Shown here: in pieces, positions 11,049 through 22,195 of the stretch
Layout of the letters: each line of letters begins with the position of its first letter
Numbering within the stretch: position 1 is the stretch's first letter
Position numbers and translations under genes: made by a program
The notes under the pieces: generated by a model
What the model was told of the DNA's origin: nothing
What the model saw: the letters and a program-made list of their open reading frames with translations, nothing else
Database searches by the model: none
Assembly (NCBI GenBank): GCA_000827265.1
Contig: KN834793.1
Coordinates: forward strand, 1-64,000
Origin: Collybiopsis luxurians FD-317 M1
Taxonomy: Eukaryota > Basidiomycota > Agaricomycetes > Agaricales > Omphalotaceae
Length of the DNA stretch: 64,000 nt
Reading direction: 5' to 3'

Positions 11049-13966
11049 ATGGACTCAGATCTTATTAAGCTGGTCAACAATCTTCAGGACACCTTCCATA
11101 ACCTTGGTCAGTTCACTTAGTCGTTTGTTTTCCTCATCTTTCTTCAACTTATCTAAATGACGCAGGAGGGGAGCTTGAGATGCCTCAACTTGTTGTAGTA
11201 CGTGTTCTACTCTAAATGAGGTCAGCGTTTGTCTCATTTCTATCTGCAGGTTGGAAGCCAATCAGCTGGAAAGTCCAGTGTTCTCGAGACGTTCGTTCAC
11301 CGCAAAAATTACCACCGACTCTGAGCTCATCATCTTGTATAGAATTGTTGGGCGAGATTTTCTTCCTCGTGGATCTGGAATTGTCACTCGTAGACCTCTC
11401 GTTCTACAACTAATTCACACTCCTGTTCCTGAGGAAAACCCGCCGTCTTTCTCCGAATGGGGTCAATTTCTTCACATGGACAACAAAAAGTTCACCGATT
11501 TCGACGAAATTAGAAAGGAAATCGAGCAGGAAACTTTCAGAGTGGCCGGGCAAAATAAGGGGATCAGCAAACTCCCAATATCCCTAAGAATATACAGCCC
11601 AAATGTGCTAGATTTAACCTTGGTAGATTTGCCAGGTTTAACGAAGGTGCGTGTTTTTGTTTTGAGCTTTCTTCCAACGAAGCTTATGAGACTCTAGATT
11701 CCTGTTGGTGACCAACCGAGTGACATTGAACGACAAATCCGAAACCTGGTCACTGACTATATCTCGAACCCAAACAGGTGTGACTACTAGCCTTTTATAG
11801 GCTCCTTCAATTCTCAGTGTTTCCTAGCGTAATTCTTGCTGTATCACCAGCCAATGTCGATCTCGCCAATTCTGAATCTCTCAAACTCGCCCGTAGTGTT
11901 GACCCCCAAGGACGACGTACAATTGGTGTTCTAACAAAACTTGACCTCATGGATGCCGGTACAAACGCGCTCGATATCCTGACGGGTCGCGTTTATCCTC
12001 TGAAACTCGGTTTTATTGGTGTCGTCAATCGTAGCCAGCAGGATATCAACTCTTCCAAAAGCATGTCGGACGCGTTGGATTCCGAAACAGAGTTTTTCAA
12101 GAACCACCCTGCTTATAGGAACATCGCTCACAAGAATGGTACCAAGTACCTTGCGCAGACATTAAACAAAGTATGTCCCTTATCTTGACTTTCGATGTCG
12201 ACCTTTCTGATTCGCTACAGGTTTTGCTAAACCATATACGAGACAAGCTACCAGATATGAAGGCAAGACTCAACACCCTGATGGGTCAAGCCCAACAAGA
12301 ACTCAATTCGTTTGGCGATGAAGCTGTTTTTGGTGACAAGAACCAAGTACGTTACTCCTGTCGTTCCAATTAAAAAGAAAACTTAAGATTTTATAGCAAG
12401 GTGCACTCATCCTTCGGTTGATGACCCAATTCGCACGAGACTTTGTTTCTTCTATCGAGGGGACAAATGTCGATATCTCGACCAAAGAACTCTCCGGCGG
12501 TGCAAGGATATATTACGTCTTTAATGATGTTTTCGGGAACGCTCTTATCAATATCAACGCAACCCAAAATCTCGATAATCAGGATATAAGAACGGCTATC
12601 CGTAATTCAACAGGTCCTCGGCCAAGTTTATTTGTACCAGAGGTCGCATTCGACCTCCTCGTGAAGCCTCAAATCAAGCTTCTTGAAGCTCCCAGCTTGC
12701 GCTGCGTAGAGCTAGTCTACGAAGAGCTGGTAAAAATATGCCACAACTGTACCAGTGTTGTAAGTAATTTGACAACATACCTCACTTCTTTCCTAATAAT
12801 AGGTTTAAAAGGAACTGCAACGTTTTCCTCGTTTGCACTCCCAGCTCATTGACGTGGTCTCAGATCTTCTGCGAGAACGATTGGGTCCGACCTCAGATTA
12901 TACTCAAAGTCTCATCGACATTCAAGCGGCTTACATCAATACCAACCATCCTTCGTTTGTCTCAGGCTCTGCCATGGCAGCTGCACAGGCCAACGCTCCA
13001 CCAAAAACTCTGCCTCCACCTCGAGTAAGTTGCATGCGCAAAATAAATCCCAACTTCCTGCTAACAGCCGCTCTAGCCCGCATCTGCTGAACCTATAAAT
13101 GGCCATGCTCACAACCTCGAAGACGACGAAGGAGATGTATCTGACGATAACGCTAGTACTACTAGCACCGTTCCTCCCCGTAACGATAATCGTTCAGTAT
13201 CATCGACGGTGCATGATCGAACCCGTGCATCAACTAGCAAGTTCACTTCAAAACGATCATCTTCTCAACATCCCACTCAGCCACAACGACCTCATTCTTC
13301 CACTGGATCTTCTGGACTGGCTGCAGGGTCTTCGCCTCCTACCGCCCGAGAAACGTTCCTGAATCTTTTTTTTGGCCAAAATGGTCCGGGACCGGTGTCC
13401 AATTCGACTGGTGGAGAACGGTCACATCATCACTCCTCATCCCCGCACCCTGGCATAGTTCCGATCGGAAAAGATGTATCAGGCGCAGATCCAGCCTTGA
13501 CAGCTGGTTTAATGTCCGGAGCTAGAGGAATAGACGGGAATAGTGCGGCGTATGACATGAGGAGTCTTGGGAGGCACATAGAAGCTGTAAGCTCCAGCCG
13601 CTCTTTTCTCAGATTGTATAGCTCACTCACCTTCTCGAACAGATTCCAAGTGACGGATCTCGTCTAACAATGCGAGAGGAAATGGAAGTGAATCTGATTC
13701 GCTCCCTCATCACTTCGTATTTCGGCATCGTTCGACAGACAATTCTCGATCTGGTGCCCAAAGCCATCATGCACTTCTTGGTGAATCATACGTCTCAGCA
13801 TGTGCAGAATAGGCTGGTTGCATCCCTGTACAAGCCAGAGTTGTTCGCAGAGTTGTTGAATGAGGATGAAACTTTAGTCGCTGAGCGTATGAGGGTCAAG
13901 GCTTTGTTGGATGCGTACAAGGAGGCATTCAAGACGTTATCGGATGTGAATGTGAAAGCAGGTTGA
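11049..13966 (+). CDS. dnm1: Dynamin-related GTPase, Dnm1/Drp1-like
   Basis: Large GTPase that assembles into helices to constrict membranes. The Dnm1 class drives mitochondrial and peroxisomal fission. Eleven exons: 11049-11106, 11166-11197, 11250-11290, 11343-11646, 11698-11777, 11828-12170, 12221-12346, 12397-12759, 12812-13024, 13077-13586, 13643-13966, giving 797 residues. G1 is GSQSAGKSS (32-40), G3 DLPG (139-142), G4 TKLD (208-211). The middle/stalk region follows, then a low-complexity Ser/His-rich B insert of about 150 residues (exon 10), and a C-terminal GED ([25 protein letters not shown]). There is no PH or proline-rich domain. The long insert favours Dnm1 over Vps1, which has a short one; the assignment is inference. 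Confidence 0.88.
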
Positions 13967-14436
13967 TATATACTAATAATAATGGTTATTATATGTTCGA
14001 CGCTATTCTCCATAGATGTCTTGAATAATGAAACTGCTCACAAACGACGGCATTCAAGTTTGGTTGAAAAATACTTTCTATTGAACCCTCTATCGACACA
14101 GAATAGAAAAACATATACACATGAACGCATAAGAACAGTATCGAGATGTTAGACGCAGGAGAGTGAGGTTAAATAGTAAGTATTACACACGGGCAGAACA
14201 GCAGCCAAAAGCCAAACGCACGAACAATTGACCAAGGGCAGCAAGTTACAGAAACAACTCCCAAAGCAGATGCAATGGGCCATCTGTTCTTCAATCGGTT
14301 GCGCTATAACAGATGCAAGACAAATGTAAGCACACACCGAACCCAAGAAGACGAACATCAAGAGTGAGCAATACATGGACGCATCGTGAATCCCTTGGGT
14401 TCGCTGTCCAGTACCGCAATCAATCAGGATACACGA
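13967..14436. other. Intergenic between convergent genes
   Basis: 470 bp between the stop codons of the dynamin gene and the minus-strand Bcs1 gene. It should hold both 3' UTRs. No gene or repeat is seen. Confidence 0.5.
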
Positions 14437-17400
14437 TCAGGATGTTTGAGCGGCAGCAGTCGCTGTTTCCGAGGTTACGGAAGGGGCAGGAGTTGATACA
14501 GCAACCCATTTCTCCTTGGACGCTTCTCCTTTTGCTCCATCCTTATCAGAATCTTCTTCAGACGTCACACTTGGCTCGGTGTCGGCATCGGTAACAGTGG
14601 TGGTTGCTGACTCAGAGCTCGAAGGTTTAGCAGAGGAAGCTTCCACATTAACGGGAGCAGGTGTCGATGGAGATGACTCGGAGGATAAAACAGTTTGCGC
14701 TTCTTTGGCAGGCGCTTCCTTGCTGTCGAGTTTCTGGGGAAATAAAGATTGAGTATAATTTTCCACTGTAACAATAATTAATAATCCTTACCGCCTTAGC
14801 TTCCTTCTCCGCCTTCTGTAGATTTTTTCCAATCAATGCATTTAGTAAAATCGACATGAAAACTTTGAGACGATAAAGTTCACCTCATTTTCTTCCTTCT
14901 GTGAATGTGTCCGTAGGTAAGTGACGAGTGAAGGAGTATCAATCAATCAAACGTACTTCTTTCTGTGCTTTCTCCTCGGCCTCTTTCTTCTCTTTAGCTT
15001 CTTTCTGGAACACAAGGTCAGTGAGAGACCGAACACAAAGTGGCTCCCCGAAGCGTACCTCATCTTTTTCCTTCTTGAGCTTTTCCCTTGTCTCCCGTTC
15101 TTTGATAACCCATTCTGCCACCTCCTCAACACATTCCCGTGGCCTAGTCTTATTCTTAAGAAGGTATCCTTGCAGAGCTGCCACACTCAGCTCATCCTCA
15201 GGAATTGCTTCCGCGAAAGCTTTAGCAAGGTCATTAATTTCCTGCTCACTCAGCACGGGAATAGAATGAGTCGATTTGCGCTTGGGGCCGGGCAAATTCT
15301 TCTGAGAATCGTCGGTGACGAGGGAGGTGGTAGAAGAGGAAGCAGAGACCGGTTCCTCTGACTTCTGAGATGGGAAGAAGCACTTGAAAATACCCTCGGC
15401 TTGCCATTTCGTGGCATGGGTAAAATTGATCCATACGTCCATCCGACCGGGCCGGCTCAGGGCCGGGTCCAAACGTTCAATATGATTTGTGGTGGCGAAC
15501 AAAAGTCTGCGTTAGTACATCAGTTGTCAGTTCGGGATCAACAGCAGATATGTAAGGTTGGCGGGCATATGCACAAGAAACGTAAGATGAAGGTTCGCAA
15601 GCGTAATGCAGGTTGAATGGAGCTATTAAGACCGAAATTGTTCAACTTACCGTCCTTCCGCGGCCGCAACACCGTCCAGGCTGTTCAAAAGCCCAGAAAG
15701 AGATAGAGTTGACCCATCGGTAACCTCCGTGGTTGCAGCAGCAGTCGCAGTGGACTCCTTAGGAGCCCCTGTGGATGATGAGTCACGGCTAACTGAACGT
15801 GTGAACGCCGCGTCCAGATCTTCCAATAACAGTCAAAAAACCTCCTGCCGCATTTCTCTGAATTTACACACCTTCCAATAACAATATACATCTATAGGCG
15901 GTAAGAACGGCGTGTAAATTGTCAATGTTGAACATTAGCGGGAGAGAACATCACGAAATGATGATTCACCTAGAAGGTACGTTGCCCATCAATGTTGTCA
16001 AAGTATTATCGCTCATCCTAACGAGCTGCGGTTAGCCGCGCGGAGAGGGAGAGTCGGAGATAGGACATACCCTTTAGAGGACAATGATACTACATAGATG
16101 TCGAGACCCAGTTCACCGGCAAGCGAATGAATGAGGGAAGTTTTGCCACTGAGAAAGGAAAGTAAACAAACGAAAGTCAAGCTGAGTCACAAGAGAAATT
16201 TCTACCTTCCTGGAACTCCGTGAAGAAGATAACCTCTTCGGAAGGGGATTCCTGAGGTGACATATTTAGTCAAAGATCCACGTCTAAATGGGCACTTCAC
16301 ACGAACCCCTTTCCGCATACCTAGCCAGAACCGGTAAAACGTGAATACACTGAACACCCGAGAACGTTTGAAAGGACCGCCTACCAATCCTCCGAACACA
16401 GGAAATCTTTACAGTCAGCCAGAAGCATATCTTTGACGCCTGGCTGAAGGACAATTGAGCTCATAGGCCGTTTCTGGCGCGCGCCGTTCCATTGCCAACA
16501 GCCATAGCTCCTGAAAACCAGGAATTATTAGAAGCAGCACGGAACTTTTATGCGAAGACTCACGTATCGGCCATAAATATATGAACACGATGCTCAGCAT
16601 CCTTCTCGTAATCGCGTTTGGCTTCGAGTACAAGTTTCTTGAGAATATCGTTGTTACGCGCTACGACGCTTCAGATGACCATCAGTCTCAAAAATAAAGC
16701 GCGAAAAACGCGGACGAAGAAATAGGTACCAACCTGATCTTTAACGAACCGGCATGTCCGTAATCGGGATACCGTTTGGACCTAGTTATCTGCGAAAATG
16801 CCGCATGAGTTACACCTTACGATGATATCCCCTTCTGAACGTACCCTCAGCCAATGGCCACGGTAATAGATGGTGTGAGTCGTATCTAGCAATTGGTTAC
16901 TCAGCACGAAGAATCAAGGCAGTGTGAACATGACTCACCAACGCTGGGCATGAACGCTACCTTACGTTTCCTCCTCCCATGTACGAGCTCATTGTCGTCT
17001 TCTTCTTCCTCCAAATCCCCCGTGGTGTTTTGGGTTAAACTGTGTCTACCTGCAGAGCGAGTGGTGATCTCAAATTCCCTACTGCGGCCCCATGCAGGTT
17101 GCTTAGCAAACGTCAATCATCTTGTGACAAGTGGTTGAGACAGAGGGGCGTACTTTGGAAAGCCAGTGCATCAACCTGAGAACGTCATGTGTAGGCATGC
17201 ATCAGAGGGTCAAGACGAAATAGTATGACTTACCAGTCGTAAGGATAATCTTCTTGACTGAAGTGGGCAGTGAGGAAGAACGCTGAAAGAACGAATGAAG
17301 ACGCGTTGTATGCACCCACAAAAAGGACTTACAGTCAATGAAACCGTTCCACGCGGACATGCTCGCTCTTCTCGCAGTTTCAACCGTTCCCCCAATAACC

Positions 17401-17531
17401 ACAAGTTTCTACGAAATCAAAGCAATAAGTACTAATTTAAATTGCATACCATTTAGAGAACGTACGAGCGTATCCTGAAGCGCTCCGGTATTCGTTGCCA
17501 GTGGCGACAATACATTCTTGAGAGCGTTCAT
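14437..17531 (-). CDS. bcs1: Bcs1-like mitochondrial AAA ATPase
   Basis: Inner-membrane AAA chaperone family that inserts the Rieske protein into complex III. Twenty exons, high to low: 17466-17531, 17333-17408, 17234-17282, 17154-17175, 16939-17101, 16845-16885, 16734-16789, 16564-16668, 16385-16510, 16307-16320, 16206-16251, 16071-16148, 15970-16017, 15872-15891, 15651-15819, 15059-15506, 14957-15004, 14884-14898, 14792-14815, 14437-14733. The product is 636 residues. It has an N-terminal hydrophobic segment (about 23-33), Walker A GVPGSGKT (251-258), Walker B ILLLEDLD (299-306) and [18 protein letters not shown]. The C-terminal extension is K/E-rich, then Ser/Thr/Ala-rich, beyond the usual Bcs1 length, so this is one of the fungal Bcs1 paralogues rather than surely the Rieske chaperone. 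Exons of 14, 15, 20, 22 and 24 nt are unusual. Confidence 0.85.
15820..15883 (-). repeat. 12-nt direct repeats bounding a Bcs1 intron
   Basis: CTTCCAATAACA (plus strand) occurs at 15820-15831 and again at 15872-15883. On the coding strand, exon 14 ends in TGTTATTGGAAG and the 52-nt intron 14 ends in the same 12 bases. The intron is therefore one period of a tandem duplication. Confidence 0.85.
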
Positions 17532-20500
17532 GTTGGAAGAGGAAGTGAAGGGAAGAGGAAAGAACGTCAACACAAGCGTATATTCCCGCCTTATATTGGG
17601 GAAAGTCAGATCAACCGCCTCGTGTAATTCAGGGTAGAAGCGCTCATAACCTGGATGGATAATAGACACCCGCGGCCATTTTTAATTTGTGTTGTCCCTT
17701 TATTCGGAAGGTATTCCGATTGATATGAACAGCTTTCTTCCCCGCTTTCCGCTTAGTCGTGATTCAACTGGCTCGCATGCATTAGAAACACCATAATCTC
17801 CTTACTTACAAGCTCTCTTACGTCTACGAAAGTTGGTTTCGAAGGTAAAAGTTACCCAAATCAAAGGAAAGATGCATGCTTTCGCTACGAGTCAATCTAC
17901 GGTCGGACAAGTCAGTAAGAGTCATCCAGGTCCGAGTTACCAATCTTGACAAACGGATTATCTATCTCAGAGCGCTTCTTACCCTATTGCTTGTGGGTTG
18001 TAAGATGAAAACGAAATGAACACGTGGGATTCACAGTCGCTATGAGATTCGCCGACTCATCGCTGAACCGCATGTAAATGGGGTTTCTCAAATTCCTACC
18101 GAGTTCTACAGCTTTTGGCTGGTGCCGGCGCCCAATGCACTGGATGCGACTTATTCTTGCTCAACCTCTGTAAGCCAGACACTCGGACTCGGAGACCCAA
18201 GTGATGATTGATCTTAGATTCCAAGCTAGTGCATCGCCGCATTTGATAAAACCACAGATCTTCCGGGTCGTTCTCACCCAATACAGCGCTGAAAGTTATG
18301 ATTCATCTGTGTGATGCGAGTATGCTTTTCTTCATTTTATTCGAACTTTAGTGTGTCTCTGTTCGGTCAACGAGAAATTCAGCCTAACCTCATGAGGGTT
18401 GAGTGGGTCCAGGCAGATCCCTGGACTCGAACTGACATTATTACAAAATACTTACAGTTATCTACGCGATGTTCTGAGCTTTCACTGCTGAATCAAACCT
18501 GAATGAGCTGATGCAAACCTCGGTCCGTTGACCCGAGAGGCAACATTTCTTCCCCGCGTGCCACGGAGAACTTCTTCGTTTGTACTTCGAATTTCGATGG
18601 GCAGCTCCATGTAGCCCTCTGCGCAATTGACAATCCCTGATGGACGCCTAAACCTAAGCGCCCGTGGGAACAGAGAAACAGGACGAAAAAGCTGCAAAAA
18701 AGCTGTGTGTTCGATGTACAGTACCAATTAAACTGCAAAAGTATTTTGTACCAGGGTACGCCGTACGTGTGATCCAAAGAACATAAAATGAAAGGAAAAA
18801 GTTCGCAACCTTTCACCCTTGATATTACACCTGGGAATCGATCGTAACAGAGAGCTTTTGACGGTAAATGGCTGTCCGGAACTTCAGTGTTGTGATTCGT
18901 CCAACAAGACAATTACAGGTACTGAAAGGAAGAGAAATTAATTGAGGCGACTTGGCATGACCTACAAGCGCGTAGTTCAAGGATGTAATTCGCCAATGGG
19001 GAGATGTAGGCACCCCAGATTCCAGTCAAATGTTTCCACGAAAGAAAGAGTTCCTTTGTCTGACGCCACAGCAAAAAAAGCTGCCGAAAAACTTGGGGGT
19101 CCCACCTCTCCCTAGATAAGGCTCTTTTTCCTTAAGGAACCTGAAGATCTTTTTGTGAGTACATGTATCAAACGTACTATGAATTGCAGCCGACTCTAGG
19201 GTTTGGATCACACTCACATGATGGACAGAAGTCTGAGCGAAGTTCTTAAAACCGCAAGTACCTACGTTCCAATTATCCACCAATGATTCTAATAAGAAGC
19301 GAGAAAGGGTTCAGAACTCTTCAGAAAGAATGAAGCCAGATAATGGGGTGCTGTGTCTTGATCTGAATGTCTAACCAAACGAGAACATTGGGATAGATAC
19401 GAACATAGCGTCTGTCCGAGCGGAAAGCCGTCTGTTCATTCGGTGGGTTTCTATGCCCCGCGTGCGAGCTTGACGGAAAAAATAAGTTCATCATTCGGGG
19501 CCGAAACGCCAAAGTGGAGGATGCAGATGGTTTTCACGAAGAGTCAACTTGGGCGCTCTTATATCAGATGGTCGCCCACTGATAGACGCTGGTAAACTCC
19601 CTATTCCAGACAGAGGTTTCGCAAACTTCAGTGTTAACAATCTCTTTTGTTCAATCCCGCCACGAAAAAAAGGTCCTGAAAGATGTGCACCCCATCTGTT
19701 TTAGTGTGATCCCCCATCTGCATAGCGCAAACCCCATATCAGAAATCTAGCTTCGAATAAAGGTTCCGAGCTGTCTGCAAACTGGCAGGCAGCTCACTAC
19801 GCACTACCAGTAACCATCTTGCTTCGCTGTCGTGGGTCATGGGAGGGAATGTGAGGATAGGGCGGAGGTAAGAATTCACACAGACTAGCCATTGAACGAA
19901 GGCTCAACGACAGAAATCTCGAAGGTATAGCTTGCCGTGGGTGCTCAATGTGTTGGTGCCCCCTATAACCCAGTCAGCCGAGGATCTTTGATCTAAAGGA
20001 AAGACTTGACGTAAACCTTCTGAACAGTCGACATCTGCGGACAAAAATTAGTTCCCGAGCTTTGATTTTGACCACATCGAGACGAACTTTGCCACATCCT
20101 ATGTTACAAGGACGACTTCCGACAATGGTCAAGGCTCAAGCCACAAAGGCCCCGCAACAGACAGGAAATATCATGCCTAGCCTGCAAATATAACCGCTTC
20201 TTCATCCACCCCGCCATTCTGAGGCTCGGGGGAGGTCGGGGATGATTCGACCCTGTAATGGCCCTTGGCGGCGTAATAATGACGATGAAAAGTATACCTC
20301 TTTCATCAATCCACGGTTATGCAGCTGTGTCTACAAAATGTATTGATGACCACAAGGAAAAGTCATTGAAGAGTCAATATGCGCTTCAAATGTGACGGGC
20401 AAAGACGCCGTCTTACCCGAGATTATCTAGTGGGCGCATAAAATGTACGAAGTCTAACTAGCATTAGCAAGCAATTCTTCAGCTATCCAGCTCAAAGACA

Positions 20501-21101
20501 CTAATAGTGACATACCTCTTCAAACCACTGAAGATCCCGTCAATAACGTGGAAAACTACGAAGAAGGCGCGAACAGACTTTACATCATAGCAGGTAGGAG
20601 TGAGCCATTAACTTCGTGACACGCTTATTGGCATCGACCCTCAGCGACCGAGCCCACGAAGATCGGATATGATTCGGGAAATGAAAGGCTAATAACCGCT
20701 GGGAGAAGTCTTCAATTAGCGGTCCACAATTGGTCCAAGCGGACTTTCAAAAAGTACGAAAGCGCGGAGCTTGAGAAAGGGAATCCCGAGCAGAAGTTCA
20801 ACCTAGGCCGTGTCCAGCTACGATAGCGATACCATTCCCGAAAGACATTGCTAGCGATGTGCGGTTATACAAGGCGTAATATTTCTGGAAATAGTTCAAC
20901 CTAGGCTGTGTTCAGCTAGATGGCATTATCTCCCGAAAAGCATTAATAATGTCATACAAGGCGTAATATGCATTGCTGAAAGTCTAGAATACCATAATTG
21001 ATGATACATCGAATATCCTGAAATGAACGACGCGTTCAAAAAAACTCGCCGGACAGTTGAGCTAGGCAATCGGGAAATCCACTTACCTACATAAGGTTGT
21101 A
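17532..21101. other. Gene-poor 3.5-kb interval
   Basis: Upstream of Bcs1 and downstream of SYS1. No frame exceeds about 140 codons, and none (including 18493-18912, minus) has recognisable composition or motifs on either strand. It holds the Bcs1 promoter, the SYS1 3' end and a diverged two-copy tandem repeat near 20.8 kb. A heavily interrupted or non-coding gene cannot be excluded by eye. Confidence 0.4.
20794..20969 (+). repeat. Diverged two-copy tandem repeat
   Basis: Unit 1 (20794-20882) and unit 2 (20893-20969) both start AGTTCAACCTAGGC.GTGT and end ATACAAGGCGTAATAT, with a similar centre (ATTCCCGAAAGACATT versus ATCTCCCGAAAAGCATT). Unit 2 has lost about 12 bases. Function unknown. Confidence 0.75.
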
Positions 21102-21946
21102 CTAATCTCGTCTCGGTAAAAGTTGCCCCAGTTCCATTTCATCCAAGTCTTCCTCTTCCTGTGCCCGCACAGGAGCAACGTTCAACCCTTCATTCATCTC
21201 TCGCTTCACGCACAACTGTTCTGCTATTATGACCGTCATAGCTGTGCCAGCAAGAACTACACCCCAGAAGAACAGTGAAGTTGGAAACGATGACGAGTAG
21301 TAAGTCGTTAACACCAAGTGATTGAAAGCGAGAGTGATAGCAAAGTCGAGAATGAGTCGAGGTCGTCGGACGAGGATGTAAAGGTAATAGATACTAGAAG
21401 AAAAAATTGGGTCGGAAACACTGTTTCATTTCAGATATAATGGTGAACCTACTCCGTCGCGCAAGCTAGTATCCAGCAAAAGGCGATAATCCAACCCCGA
21501 ATAGGATCCATCCCACCGTTTAACTGATCCTCTCGCCATATAAAGCCTAAAATCTTGCCTCCGCTCCAAGCCCAAGAGTAAGAGCCCCATTTCTCGCTGT
21601 CATAGATGCCTCTCACGGTTGGTCTTCCAGCCATTTCCCTCCAGTCCATGATCATTCCTGATTGTAAACGCAAAGAGTGCTCGGTGAACAACGGGGCTAA
21701 ATTTCCCGAGCCGGAAGTGACGAACCAACATTGCTGGCGCCTCCTTCATACGCGAGAGACGTCGGTTCAGCAAATAGAGTGAGGAGAGGTGGGATGAATA
21801 TTGATAGCGTTAAATAATGAAGTGTTTGCATGGAAAGAATCTATAGCTTGCGAATGAGCCTCGAGGTAACCGCGGAAACTGCGACGAAAACATACCTGAG
21901 AAATGAGAAGAACTGGGTCCCAGTTCAATGATGACTGCGAAGTCAT
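21102..21946 (-). CDS. sys1: Sys1-family Golgi membrane protein
   Basis: Multi-pass Golgi protein that recruits the N-acetylated Arf-like GTPase Arl3/ARFRP1 to the trans-Golgi. Exons: 21896-21946, 21726-21840, 21453-21657, 21102-21393, giving 220 residues. The family opening NWDPVLLISQ (8-17) is followed by MQTLHYLTLS and the first membrane segment. Two to three more hydrophobic segments come next, including DIYYLYILVRRPRLILDF and FFWGVVLAGTAMTVII. The tail is acidic and cytosolic (EEEDLDEMELGQLLPRRD). Length and layout fit the family. The start ATG precedes the conserved WDP motif. Confidence 0.85.
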
Positions 21947-22195
21947 ATTAGCGTAAATGTTGTCTTAAATCGCGTTAACAGGCCATGCAACAACGGATGA
22001 ACAAGTTAAAGAACAAGAATGAACCAGCAAATAGGGTTAGGACTTAGTAAGCGCTCATTAGATCTTATCTTATCTCTAGTGGTTACTGTAAAATACATCT
22101 ATTATTTTAAGAAAAAACCACGAAAGCACTGACCCGATACAACAGCGTCCAAAATAATAAGGATACAAAGCGTCGACAAAGCGTTAAAAGAAAAC

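Noticed and set aside
17408..17465. 24-nt intron at the end of Bcs1 exon 1 (GTACTT...CGTAG)
   Set aside because: It is too short to splice. A 57-nt intron with a GTACGT donor at 17465 keeps phase and is preferred.
18493..18912. 140-codon minus-strand frame as a gene
   Set aside because: Amino-acid composition looks random, with no motif; it is antisense to other short frames in a blank interval.
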